Shown here one piece after another: positions 38,009-46,208 of a stretch of DNA of 64,000 bases. The DNA lies in NCBI GenBank assembly GCA_045863055.1, contig BTUW01000008.1, forward strand, positions 62,001-126,000, written 5' to 3'. The stretch comes from UTCHB3 sp008363265. GTDB taxonomy: Bacteria > Bacteroidota > Ignavibacteria > Ignavibacteriales > Ignavibacteriaceae. Both the position numbers and the translations under genes were made by a program. Within the stretch, counting starts at the first letter, position 1; the number at the start of each line of letters is the position of its first letter. The notes beneath the pieces are model-generated. The model did not search any database. It saw only the letters and a program-made list of their open reading frames with translations, and was not told the DNA's origin.

Positions 38009-38596
38009 ATGGCTCAAGACGGTTACAATTTAATTGAAATGGCGGCTAAAGGCGATCGATCTGCCTTTGAATCGCTGGTTAAAAAGTATGACAGAAAAGT
38101 CATCTCTTTAGCCCTGAAATATACCCGCTCTGAAGAAGACGCGAAAGACATTTATCAGGAAGTATTTCTGAGAGTATGGAAAAGTCTTCCGGGTTTCGGT
38201 TTTAAGAGCGAGTTTTCAACCTGGCTATTCAGGATCGCCACCAATGTCTGTCTGACATATGTTGACAGGGCGAAAAAACACAGGAGCGAGGATGTGCTGG
38301 AGAATCCCTTCAGCGATGACGAGGATGATGACAGACCGGGCCTGCAACTTGAAAGCGACGACCCCGGTCCGCTGGAAAACCTCCGGAACACGGAGGTGAA
38401 AAATGAAATTAAAAAAGCCGTTGAAGAACTTCCGGCAAAGCAGAAACTGGTTTTTACGATGAAATATTACGAGGACTACAAGATCAGGGAGATATCGGAA
38501 CTTACGGGACTGAACGAAGGAACCGTGAAACGATACCTTTTTGAAGCAACTTTGAAATTGAAACATGCCCTTCGGCAATTTTACGATCAGGTTTAA
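38009..38596 (+). CDS. ECF-type RNA polymerase sigma factor (RpoE-like)
   Basis: The 195-residue protein has sigma region 2 (RKVISLALKYTRSEEDAKDI, EVFLRVWKSLPGF) and region 4 (FTMKYYEDYKIREISELTGL, GTVKRYLFEATLKLKHAL). A charged Asp/Glu-rich linker (NPFSDDEDDDRPG) joins them. It is followed after 2 bases by its likely anti-sigma gene and then a DUF4097 gene, forming a three-gene operon. This arrangement suggests an envelope-stress response. Confidence 0.92.
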   Translation: MAQDGYNLIEMAAKGDRSAFESLVKKYDRKVISLALKYTRSEEDAKDIYQEVFLRVWKSLPGFGFKSEFSTWLFRIATNVCLTYVDRAKKHRSEDVLENPFSDDEDDDRPGLQLESDDPGPLENLRNTEVKNEIKKAVEELPAKQKLVFTMKYYEDYKIREISELTGLNEGTVKRYLFEATLKLKHALRQFYDQV

Positions 38597-38598
38597 CG

Positions 38599-39540
38599 AT
38601 GGAACACAAAGACCTAACTGAACAGATAATGATGCTGGTAGCCGGCGAGATCACCGGAACGGAAGCAGAAAAACTCCTTGAACATATTGATTCATGTGAG
38701 TTATGCGGAAAAGAGTACAGATTCCAGATGGAATTGCTCTCTGACCTGAAAGCGACCAACCCTGAGTTCAACATTGAGAAAATACTCACTGACTCACGGC
38801 GCGAACTTAGAAGAACCATTTACGCGATCCCCGACAAGGTATCCTTCGCTGACCGTGTAAAGGGATTTTTCAGATCCCCCTTCGCGATCCCTTCACTCAC
38901 GGGAGCGGGCGGTTTGGCTGTCGGCCTCATAGCCGGAGTGCTCTTCCTCTCGAAACCGGACACGACCCACGATCCTTTCCTAACAACCGTCTCTGACGGC
39001 GGAGATCATCAGACGCGTATAACGAATGTAATGTTCAACGATCGTGACCTTAAAGATGGAAACATCTCGTTCACTTTCGACGCTTATAAAAGGATCACTA
39101 TTTCAGGCTCACCCGATGATCCGGGTATCCAGAAGCTCCTCACCTACTCTATACTGAATGAGAAAAACCCCGGAACCAGACTCAACTCGATCAATCTGGT
39201 TAACAACAGTTACGATAAGAGCCAGCTCGCCGGAGTGAAAGAAGCCCTGATTTCCGCTGCCCGCGGCGATGAAAATCCGGGTGTAAGGCTTCAGGCGCTT
39301 AAAACCCTGGCGACACTTCCGTTTGATGATGAGATAAAGAAGACCTGCCTCCACATCCTTGTGAAAGACAACACCCCCGGGAACAGGATCGAGGCAATAA
39401 ACACACTTGTTAAGGCGATTGAGAACGGCTTCAAAGCCGATGATGAAATAAAGTCCGTGTTCAGGGATCAGCTTGAACAGGAAGAGAACCCATACATTAA
39501 GATACGAGCAAAAACGATACTCGATGCAAAGGAGCTGTAA
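38599..39540 (+). CDS. Anti-sigma factor with zinc-finger N-terminus and HEAT-like repeats
   Basis: The 313-residue protein has a zf-HC2-type anti-sigma motif (His29, Cys33, Cys36 in EHIDSCELCGKEY), a membrane helix at about residues 99-117 (GAGGLAVGLIAGVLFLS), and an extracytoplasmic part. In that part, repeats such as KLLTYSILNEKNPGTRLNSI, ARGDENPGVRLQALKTLATL and VKDNTPGNRIEAINTLVKAI look like HEAT repeats. Zinc-binding anti-sigma domains hold ECF sigma factors; the HEAT region may sense or bind a periplasmic partner. HEAT domains on anti-sigma factors are unusual. Confidence 0.78.
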   Translation: MEHKDLTEQIMMLVAGEITGTEAEKLLEHIDSCELCGKEYRFQMELLSDLKATNPEFNIEKILTDSRRELRRTIYAIPDKVSFADRVKGFFRSPFAIPSLTGAGGLAVGLIAGVLFLSKPDTTHDPFLTTVSDGGDHQTRITNVMFNDRDLKDGNISFTFDAYKRITISGSPDDPGIQKLLTYSILNEKNPGTRLNSINLVNNSYDKSQLAGVKEALISAARGDENPGVRLQALKTLATLPFDDEIKKTCLHILVKDNTPGNRIEAINTLVKAIENGFKADDEIKSVFRDQLEQEENPYIKIRAKTILDAKEL

Positions 39541-39541
39541 G

Positions 39542-40657
39542 ATGCGATATATTATGATGATGATTGTTTTGGTGGCAGCCTCACTCACCATTTCATACGG
39601 AGGCGACCTCGATTTCAGAAAGGTTTACCCCGTCAGCCAGGGGGGCACACTTTATCTGAACTCCGAATATGGCGATCTAACGATCAACACTTCAAACAGA
39701 AATGAAGTGGTGATTGAAGTGAAAGGCCTCGAGGAGAAAAACTTTAAGAACCTGACTGTTACGCAGGAGGGAAACTCGATCAGGGTTTCATACAGGAACC
39801 GCGGCGGGTGGTCGGATGACATCGAGTTCAATATCACGGTGCCGGCAGTTTACAGCCTCGACATTAAAACCTCCGCGGGAGATATTGATCTCACCGGAAA
39901 CATCACCGGTAACATAAAACTCAACACCTCCGGTGGCGACATCGAAACAAAAAGCATAACCGGTAACCTTGATGCCTATACTTCGGGCGGAAATGTTAAG
40001 CCCGGAAATGTAAGCGGAGTGGCAAACATAAAGACAGCAGGCGGCAACATAGTTACGGGGAACATCGGTGGCGATGCAAATTTTTCGACCTCGGGAGGAA
40101 ATATCAGCATCGGTAACATGGCGGGCGCCGTGAAGCTTTCAACTGCCGGTGGCGATATAGTTGCCGGTACGGTTAACGGCACCTCGGTTATAAAAACCTC
40201 GGGCGGTAACATAAATATCGTCGCCATCAAAGGTAACAGCAATGTCTCAACAGCGGGTGGATCGATCTCGGTCGGTGCGACCACTGCCAGACTTGAAGCC
40301 AGAACCTCCGGAGGCGACCTCTACATCAACAGCCTTGGTAGTGATGCCAATCTTAAAACCTCGGCCGGTGAAGTTACGGTGAAATTCTCCCCTTCAAATA
40401 CGGGAAATGTTTCGATCAAGAACTCGGCGGGCGATGTAAAACTGGTATTCCCGGGTAGCACAAAAGCCACCGTTCAGGCTACAATAACAGCATTCGGATG
40501 GGATATGGAAGATGATGAAGTTATCAGGTCTGATTTCCCCGGCACCGTCGATAGACGCGGCGGAAAAGTGATCACAAGAACCGCGGTGAACGGCGGAGGC
40601 GGCGCCACCGTAACGGTTGACCTCGATATGGGAACACTGAGCCTGAAAAAGAATTAA
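39542..40657 (+). CDS. Secreted DUF4097-type beta-helix protein
   Basis: From ATG 39542, one base after the anti-sigma stop and with AAGGAG upstream, the protein has 371 residues. It has a signal peptide (MRYIMMMIVLVAASLTISYG). The rest shows about nine repeats of a TSGGDI/TAGGNI type unit, such as LNTSGGDIETKSITGN and FSTSGGNISIGNMAG, forming a ladder of parallel beta-helix or beta-solenoid turns. The family is DUF4097, often found behind sigma/anti-sigma pairs in Bacteroidota. It is probably periplasmic or at the cell surface; its activity is unknown. Confidence 0.8.
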   Translation: MRYIMMMIVLVAASLTISYGGDLDFRKVYPVSQGGTLYLNSEYGDLTINTSNRNEVVIEVKGLEEKNFKNLTVTQEGNSIRVSYRNRGGWSDDIEFNITVPAVYSLDIKTSAGDIDLTGNITGNIKLNTSGGDIETKSITGNLDAYTSGGNVKPGNVSGVANIKTAGGNIVTGNIGGDANFSTSGGNISIGNMAGAVKLSTAGGDIVAGTVNGTSVIKTSGGNINIVAIKGNSNVSTAGGSISVGATTARLEARTSGGDLYINSLGSDANLKTSAGEVTVKFSPSNTGNVSIKNSAGDVKLVFPGSTKATVQATITAFGWDMEDDEVIRSDFPGTVDRRGGKVITRTAVNGGGGATVTVDLDMGTLSLKKN

Positions 40658-40660
40658 AAA

Positions 40661-41797
40661 CTACTTGTGCTTGCAGGTCCTTATCACTTCGACCGCGGTT
40701 TCAAGTTCTTCAGTAGTGTTGTAGAAGTGATGAGAAAGTCTTACGAATCCTTCACGAAGCGAAGAGCTGATCTTCGCTTCTGTTAATTTCTGGTGGATCA
40801 TTTTCGCCCGGGGTGAAGAAAAACTTACGATACCTGAAAGGTTCTTCGTCTTGTACTTGGCAGAAAGGGGCTTAACCCCGATCGCCTGAAGCCTGTCGTT
40901 CATGTACAGAGTATGTTCAATTATCCTGCTCTCGATCCGGTTGATCCCAACAGTGTGTATCAGATCTAGCGCGCCGATCAGGGCATTCACGCCGATCATG
41001 TTGATCGTCCCATTCTGAAGCGCGTCCGCGCTCTTTTTGAAAGAGAAGTTATATTCGAGCATCGAAGTCTGATCGTCCATTGAAGCCCAGCCTACAAACC
41101 GGGGGGTGATCTCATGCTGGAGTTCTTCTGTTATATAGATGAACGAAAGACCCATCAAACCGAGCAGCCACTTCTGTGTACCGGAAGAAAGAAAATCGAT
41201 ATTGCACTCTTTCACATCAACAGGCAAAGCCCCGAGCGCCTGAATGGCGTCAACAGAGAATATTATTCCGTTCTCCCTGCAATATTCCCCTATCCTTTTC
41301 AGGTTTGCCCGGTATCCGCTAAGGAACTGCACAGCGCTGATCGAGATCAACCTTGTTTCGGGTCTCACGGCCGCAAGAATATCATCTGAACTGACAGCCC
41401 CCTTTTTGGAATGGACAAAATCGATCTCCACTCCGAGGTTCTTCAGATTTAAAAATGGATATACATTAGAGGGGAATTCAACATCGTTGAGAAGCACGCG
41501 GTCACCGGGCTTCCAGTCGAGCCCCTGCGCGAGGATGTTGAGGCCTGTCGAAGTATTGTCGAAGAAGGCAAATCTGTCAGGATCACCGTTCAAAAGGAGC
41601 GCGAGCTTTTGCTTTGCCTCTTCCGCGTCGTGGATGTACTGACTCATGTCGTCAATATGGGTCTCGCTCCTTCTTTTCAGAAAAAGGTTTGCCCTGTCGA
41701 TCACCAGCTGGGGCACGGGTGATAGTGACGCGTGATTAAGGTAGATCTTGCCCAGTTTAAGGTAAGGAAATTGGTCGCGGACTTCCTCTATTGTCAT
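40661..41797 (-). CDS. Class V pyridoxal-phosphate aminotransferase (cysteine desulfurase-like)
   Basis: The 378-residue protein has the class V fold: NHASLSPVPQ near the start, SVDAIQALGALPVD with the PLP-nitrogen Asp (Asp183) and the Schiff-base lysine in SSGTQKWLLGLMG (Lys209). The sequence lacks the active-site cysteine loop of true desulfurases and resembles isopenicillin-N epimerase-type enzymes of unknown substrate. It is transcribed toward the DUF4097 gene with only 3 bases between the ends. Confidence 0.8.
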   Translation of the reverse strand: MTIEEVRDQFPYLKLGKIYLNHASLSPVPQLVIDRANLFLKRRSETHIDDMSQYIHDAEEAKQKLALLLNGDPDRFAFFDNTSTGLNILAQGLDWKPGDRVLLNDVEFPSNVYPFLNLKNLGVEIDFVHSKKGAVSSDDILAAVRPETRLISISAVQFLSGYRANLKRIGEYCRENGIIFSVDAIQALGALPVDVKECNIDFLSSGTQKWLLGLMGLSFIYITEELQHEITPRFVGWASMDDQTSMLEYNFSFKKSADALQNGTINMIGVNALIGALDLIHTVGINRIESRIIEHTLYMNDRLQAIGVKPLSAKYKTKNLSGIVSFSSPRAKMIHQKLTEAKISSSLREGFVRLSHHFYNTTEELETAVEVIRTCKHK

Positions 41798-41883
41798 CTT
41801 TTGGCTCTTCGATCGATCGTAAAATAAAAATAGTTAACCTTAAACTTAATATTTTTATACCGATCCGCGACACAATCCGTCTC

Positions 41884-43014
41884 TTATTTGCCTGCTTTTT
41901 CCTTCGCCTCCCGGTTCCTCTGTTCCATTATATCAAGCTCTTCCTGAGTCTGTACTCCGGTCGGGTGACCGAGGCTGTTCCTCATCTCGATATAAACTTC
42001 ATACTCCTCTTTTGTGATCTTGTTCTGCCAGTTCCCGGTAATGATACCAAGACCGATAAAGAAAAAGAAGGAACCGATAACCAAAGGAGTAACATATTTC
42101 TTCTTTACTTTTTTCTTTGTAAAGATATTCTCCACATAGAGGGTGTCACGAAGCGGGCAGGCATCAACGCACTTCATACACGAGGAACATTCATCCGAGA
42201 GGACATGATTTACTTTTTCAACATTTATTCTGTTGGGGCATGCCAGTGTGCAAAGGTGGCATGAGGTGCATTTTTCCGCGTCCCTCCTTATCTTGAACGG
42301 ACTCAGGAAAGATACCACACCTAAAAGGGCACCGTATGGACAAAGATAACGGCACCAGAAGTTTCTGATCACGACGGACAGCAGAAATAACACTGCTATT
42401 ACTGTAAAGGCAAATTGTGAAATTTCGGCAAAGAAATAGTACATCTTAACATCCGAGATCACATTATATGGGCTGTCGAGGAATGCTTTCAATGCGGCAG
42501 CTTCCATGGAAAGGAATATGGCATAAACGAAAAACGCCAGAAGGAGATATTTAAGACTTCGCAAAGGATAGTCGAGCAAGCGGGGAATCCTTGGTTTCCT
42601 TTTGAAAAGCTTCATCCAAACCGCGTCACCAAAATCACCAACTGCTTCAGAAATTGAGCCAACGGGACATATCCAGCTGCAGAACGATTTCCCGAATACG
42701 AGTGAAAGACTCACGATCCCAAGAAATATGAAAAAGCCCGCGGGATGCGCCTGATGAAGCTCACCCGTGATGGCGAAATAGTAAACACTCATCATCGAAC
42801 TGATCGGCAGAAATGCTTCGACTCCGGGTGGACGGGAGAAGCTTCCCTCCACTCCTGCGGTCTCAAAGTAACGGGTGAAATAGTAGAACTCAACCCCTAT
42901 CCAGAGGCATACAAGTATGAAAGATATCTGTACCCAAAAGCGTGAAGGCTGAAGTTTGCCTTCTCTCTCTTTCTTTATCGGTTTTACTTTTATTTCGGCT
43001 ATTTTTTCAGTCAT
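41884..43014 (-). CDS. Membrane polyferredoxin (NapH/CcoG-like 4Fe-4S protein)
   Basis: From ATG 43014 the protein has 376 residues; a GTG 16 codons earlier (43062) is possible. Several membrane helices surround two CxxxCP loops (SWICPVGS, RYLCPYGA), a NapH/NosR feature. Two 4Fe-4S motifs follow: CTSCHLCTLACPNRINVEK and CSSCMKCVDACPLR. A C-terminal helix (PLVIGSFFFFIGLGIITG) ends in a charged tail. It probably passes electrons across or at the inner membrane to a partner not seen here. Confidence 0.82.
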   Translation of the reverse strand: MTEKIAEIKVKPIKKEREGKLQPSRFWVQISFILVCLWIGVEFYYFTRYFETAGVEGSFSRPPGVEAFLPISSMMSVYYFAITGELHQAHPAGFFIFLGIVSLSLVFGKSFCSWICPVGSISEAVGDFGDAVWMKLFKRKPRIPRLLDYPLRSLKYLLLAFFVYAIFLSMEAAALKAFLDSPYNVISDVKMYYFFAEISQFAFTVIAVLFLLSVVIRNFWCRYLCPYGALLGVVSFLSPFKIRRDAEKCTSCHLCTLACPNRINVEKVNHVLSDECSSCMKCVDACPLRDTLYVENIFTKKKVKKKYVTPLVIGSFFFFIGLGIITGNWQNKITKEEYEVYIEMRNSLGHPTGVQTQEELDIMEQRNREAKEKAGK

Positions 43015-43175
43015 GTTCCAAATCAGATAAAATTGTCTGATTAAAAATAAGGGTATTTTCACAATTCTGCAAGTGAATTCGCAAAAAAAGTTTTACATAC
43101 CTAAAATTTACCCTGTGATAAATGTTACATATTCTCAGAAACCATGAGAAACAGGCAAAATTATTTATTTTTTTC

Positions 43176-43204
43176 TTGACATTGTCACAAATTAAAGGTA
43201 TATA
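43176..43204 (+). promoter_or_regulatory. Sigma-70-like promoter of the T9SS repeat-protein gene
   Basis: TTGACA at 43176-43181 and TATATA at 43199-43204 are separated by 17 bases, an almost ideal vegetative promoter spacing. It lies 41 bases before the start codon at 43245. No other promoter this close to the housekeeping consensus was noticed in the window. Confidence 0.6.
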
Positions 43205-43244
43205 AGTGCATCGATTTTAATCATTTAGCGAAAGTTAAATCAAG

Positions 43245-45866
43245 ATGCCAAAAAGATATCACTCTAATCGCCTTTGGCTTCTGTTCCTGTTCTTTTTCTC
43301 GATTCCTCTTCAGATAATAGGCCAGAACTCAATCTTTACAACCCAGGTACCAACCGGAGAATACTTCGACGGCCCCTATGAGCTTGGAACCAAGTTCACT
43401 GTCTCAAGAGTCGCCAGAATTACTGCCATAAGGTATTACAAAATGCCCGGAGAAACCGGAACCCATGTGGGACGCATATGGGATTTCTACGGCCGTCCTC
43501 TCGGTGCATTCACTTTCACAAATGAGACTGCGTCAGGCTGGCAGACCGTTGAAGTGACCGGAAATTACGAGATCTACCCCGAAAATGTTTTCTGGGTGAC
43601 CGTTAATTCCAACACTTCATACGCGGCAACTCCCGCAGGTTTGGCAAGCCAGATAACCAACGGCATTATATCGTCGGTTGCTGACGGCGCCAACGGTGTT
43701 TACGGACCTCCCGGAGAGTTCCCCACAAACACATTCAACAACAACAACTATTTCCGCGATGTGGTGGTTGAAGAGATCATCAATCCATGGGTACCACCGG
43801 TCGAATTATCATGGCCGGTAAGCGGCGCCCAGATATATTCCAACTCGGCTCAGTTCTCATGGTATCTGCCCTGGGGCATGGGAGCCGGATTCTTCTTCGA
43901 CCTCCTGGTTTCAACCGACCCTCTTATGGCCACCTATACTTTGTACAGCCCCGGCTCAAACCAGAACTACACCGTGAACGGACTTACCCCCGGCACAACC
44001 TACTACTGGAGAGTGCGGGTTCACAACATCGTCGGCTGGGTGTACAACACCTCGGTGATCGAAAGTTTCGTCACACCTCCTGTCGCGAATGTGCCCGTCG
44101 CGGTTCCTTCCTGGCCGGTTGATAACGCCACGGTTTATACGCTCGCGCCCACCCTCTTCTGGTATCATAACGAGGCCGCTTTCGGACTGAATTATGAAGT
44201 GGAGGTAAGGCCAGGCGGTCCGGGTGCTCTAACGGGCACAGCCAACTTCCTGCCGACAGCCGACAGGCATCTACAGCTGTCAGGTCTCCAGCCCGGTACA
44301 CAATACTCATGGGCAGTAAGATCAATGGGAGCGGGTGGGAATTCCAACTGGTCGGCAGCGCAGTCATTCACAACACACAATGTGGCGAATGTTGTCGTCC
44401 CAACCCCGTCATGGCCGCTGGATGACGCGGAGATCTACACCACTTCACCAAACCTCTACTGGTATCTCGGTTCTGACGGAACAGGCCTAACGTACGAGGT
44501 TGAGGTGGTTGAAGGTGCTGCAACGGCTTTTACAGGTACACCGACAATTCTGAACATAGCCGCACTGACAACCCAACTTACAGGTCTGGATAACGGCACC
44601 GTCTACAAGTGGAAGGTACGCTCTGCCCGCGGAGCGGTAAGATCCGACTGGTCGGCAGCAGCGCAGTTCCATACTGTCGCGGTCGTTCCTGATCCTGTGC
44701 CCGTTGTACCGAACCTCTCATGGCCGGTTGATAACGCGCTTGTTTACAATACCGGTATCGGCCTGAGCTGGTGGCTGGGCGTTGCCACAGATGGTTACAC
44801 ATACGAGGTCGAGCTTAGAGCCGGCGCGCTCACGGGTTCACCTACAATCGTGAACATCCCCAACAGCAACTACACCGTTCCCCTGCTATTGGCCGGAACC
44901 ACATATAACTGGGCGGTCCGCTCACTGAAGAATGGTATTTACTCCGCCTGGTCAACACCCGCGTCATTTACCACCACTTCCGCGACTGTCACTGCTGATG
45001 TACCGGTACCGTCATGGCCGGTCGGTGCGAACACGGTTTACTCAACTAACCAGAGACTGCTCTGGTACATGAACTCACCCTCGGCGGGCCTGACATTCAA
45101 CCTCAGGTACGACCACTCACCTACGATGGATAACCCCACCGTGGTACCTGGTCTTACCAACATGTACTATGACCTTACCAACATGCCTCTGGGCACCATC
45201 TACTACTGGCAGGTTCAGTCAACCAACGGAAGCGTCACTTCCAACTGGTCAACCAGTGCTACTTTTGTTACATGGTCAGGCACCTGGGCAGTTGTTCCCG
45301 TTACCGGCAGTCCTGTAAACAATGTGCAGCTAACCACTAATGCACCTGTTCTTTCATGGTTCCTCCCGACGAGTGGAAATATCGCAGGTTATGAAGTGCA
45401 GTATTCGGACAACCCGGCGTTCACAAGCGCAGTGACACAACAGGTTTCCGGTACCAACTTCACCATTAACTCAGCGCTGCAGCACAAACCTTATTACTGG
45501 CGTGTTAGATCAAAGAACGCAAACGGCGACTTCTCCGTTTACTCAAGCCTGGCCTCCTTTGTGCCTGCGTCACCAACGGATGTGGATGAAACCATTATCC
45601 CGTCGGAATTTGCACTTCACCAGAATTATCCGAACCCCTTCAACCCTGCTACCACCATCCGGTTCAGCGTTCCACGGGAGTCATTCGTCACTCTGAAGGT
45701 ATACGATAATACAGGTACCCTCGTTGCAACATTAGTGAACGAGTCGAAATCAGCAGGTGAACACTCCATCAGCTTCAATGCCGCGGGACTTGCCAGCGGA
45801 ATTTACTTCTACCGCCTTGAAACAGAAGGTGCTGCTATAGCGAAGAAGATGATACTGTTGAAGTAG
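43245..45866 (+). CDS. T9SS-secreted protein with DUF4082-like domain and six fibronectin-type repeats
   Basis: The 873-residue protein has a signal peptide (residues 1-26). A DUF4082-like domain follows (about 28-180: YELGTKFTVSRVARITAIRY). After it come about six fibronectin type III-like repeats of roughly 95 residues, each opening with a SWPVDNA-type motif and containing a YYWRVR-type motif. The last 85 residues are a T9SS type A sorting domain with FALHQNYPNPFNPATTIRFS and a C-terminal AKKMILLK. It should be exported by the T9SS and anchored or released at the surface, perhaps as an adhesin or stalk. The promoter at 43176-43204 and terminator at 45949-45995 make it a single-gene unit. 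Confidence 0.85.
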   Translation: MPKRYHSNRLWLLFLFFFSIPLQIIGQNSIFTTQVPTGEYFDGPYELGTKFTVSRVARITAIRYYKMPGETGTHVGRIWDFYGRPLGAFTFTNETASGWQTVEVTGNYEIYPENVFWVTVNSNTSYAATPAGLASQITNGIISSVADGANGVYGPPGEFPTNTFNNNNYFRDVVVEEIINPWVPPVELSWPVSGAQIYSNSAQFSWYLPWGMGAGFFFDLLVSTDPLMATYTLYSPGSNQNYTVNGLTPGTTYYWRVRVHNIVGWVYNTSVIESFVTPPVANVPVAVPSWPVDNATVYTLAPTLFWYHNEAAFGLNYEVEVRPGGPGALTGTANFLPTADRHLQLSGLQPGTQYSWAVRSMGAGGNSNWSAAQSFTTHNVANVVVPTPSWPLDDAEIYTTSPNLYWYLGSDGTGLTYEVEVVEGAATAFTGTPTILNIAALTTQLTGLDNGTVYKWKVRSARGAVRSDWSAAAQFHTVAVVPDPVPVVPNLSWPVDNALVYNTGIGLSWWLGVATDGYTYEVELRAGALTGSPTIVNIPNSNYTVPLLLAGTTYNWAVRSLKNGIYSAWSTPASFTTTSATVTADVPVPSWPVGANTVYSTNQRLLWYMNSPSAGLTFNLRYDHSPTMDNPTVVPGLTNMYYDLTNMPLGTIYYWQVQSTNGSVTSNWSTSATFVTWSGTWAVVPVTGSPVNNVQLTTNAPVLSWFLPTSGNIAGYEVQYSDNPAFTSAVTQQVSGTNFTINSALQHKPYYWRVRSKNANGDFSVYSSLASFVPASPTDVDETIIPSEFALHQNYPNPFNPATTIRFSVPRESFVTLKVYDNTGTLVATLVNESKSAGEHSISFNAAGLASGIYFYRLETEGAAIAKKMILLK

Positions 45867-46208
45867 CGCGTTATGTGTTACCCGTTACCCGTTAAGGATC
45901 CGGGATAAAGATCGGTGAATAACACCACCGTCCGCCGCGGCGGAACACAGAGAGCACAGAGATTAATTAAATAGTCGCTGTGCTCTCTTTTTTTTACTAA
46001 AAGAATGTCTCTAATCTAACTCCTCAGTGGGCTCTGTGAATCCGGTGGTTTATTCCACCTTTAAGAACCATCCCCTGCTTCTATCTTCCTCAGTGGGCTC
46101 TGTGGTCCGCCGCGGCGGACTGTGGTTGACAACACCCTCAATTAGCCCCAACTTATTACATGAAATTGATTAGTTTTAAAGACAATTTTATTATAATTTG
46201 AGACTGAA
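45867..46208 (+). other. Intergenic region with repeats and palindromes
   Basis: The 342-base gap holds a terminator (45949-45995), two copies of the perfect palindrome TCCGCCGCGGCGGA (45931-45944 and 46106-46119) and two copies of CCTCAGTGGGCTCTGTG (46022-46038 and 46088-46104). No reading frame of interest is seen. The promoter of the 46209 gene must be in the AT-rich end (about 46140-46200), but no firm -35/-10 can be named. Confidence 0.6.
45949..45995 (+). terminator. Rho-independent terminator
   Basis: AGAGAGCACAG (45949-45959) and CTGTGCTCTCT (45978-45988) form a perfect 11-bp stem around an 18-base AT-rich loop, followed by a T-run to 45995. It lies 83 bases after the stop of the T9SS repeat-protein gene. 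Confidence 0.8.
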
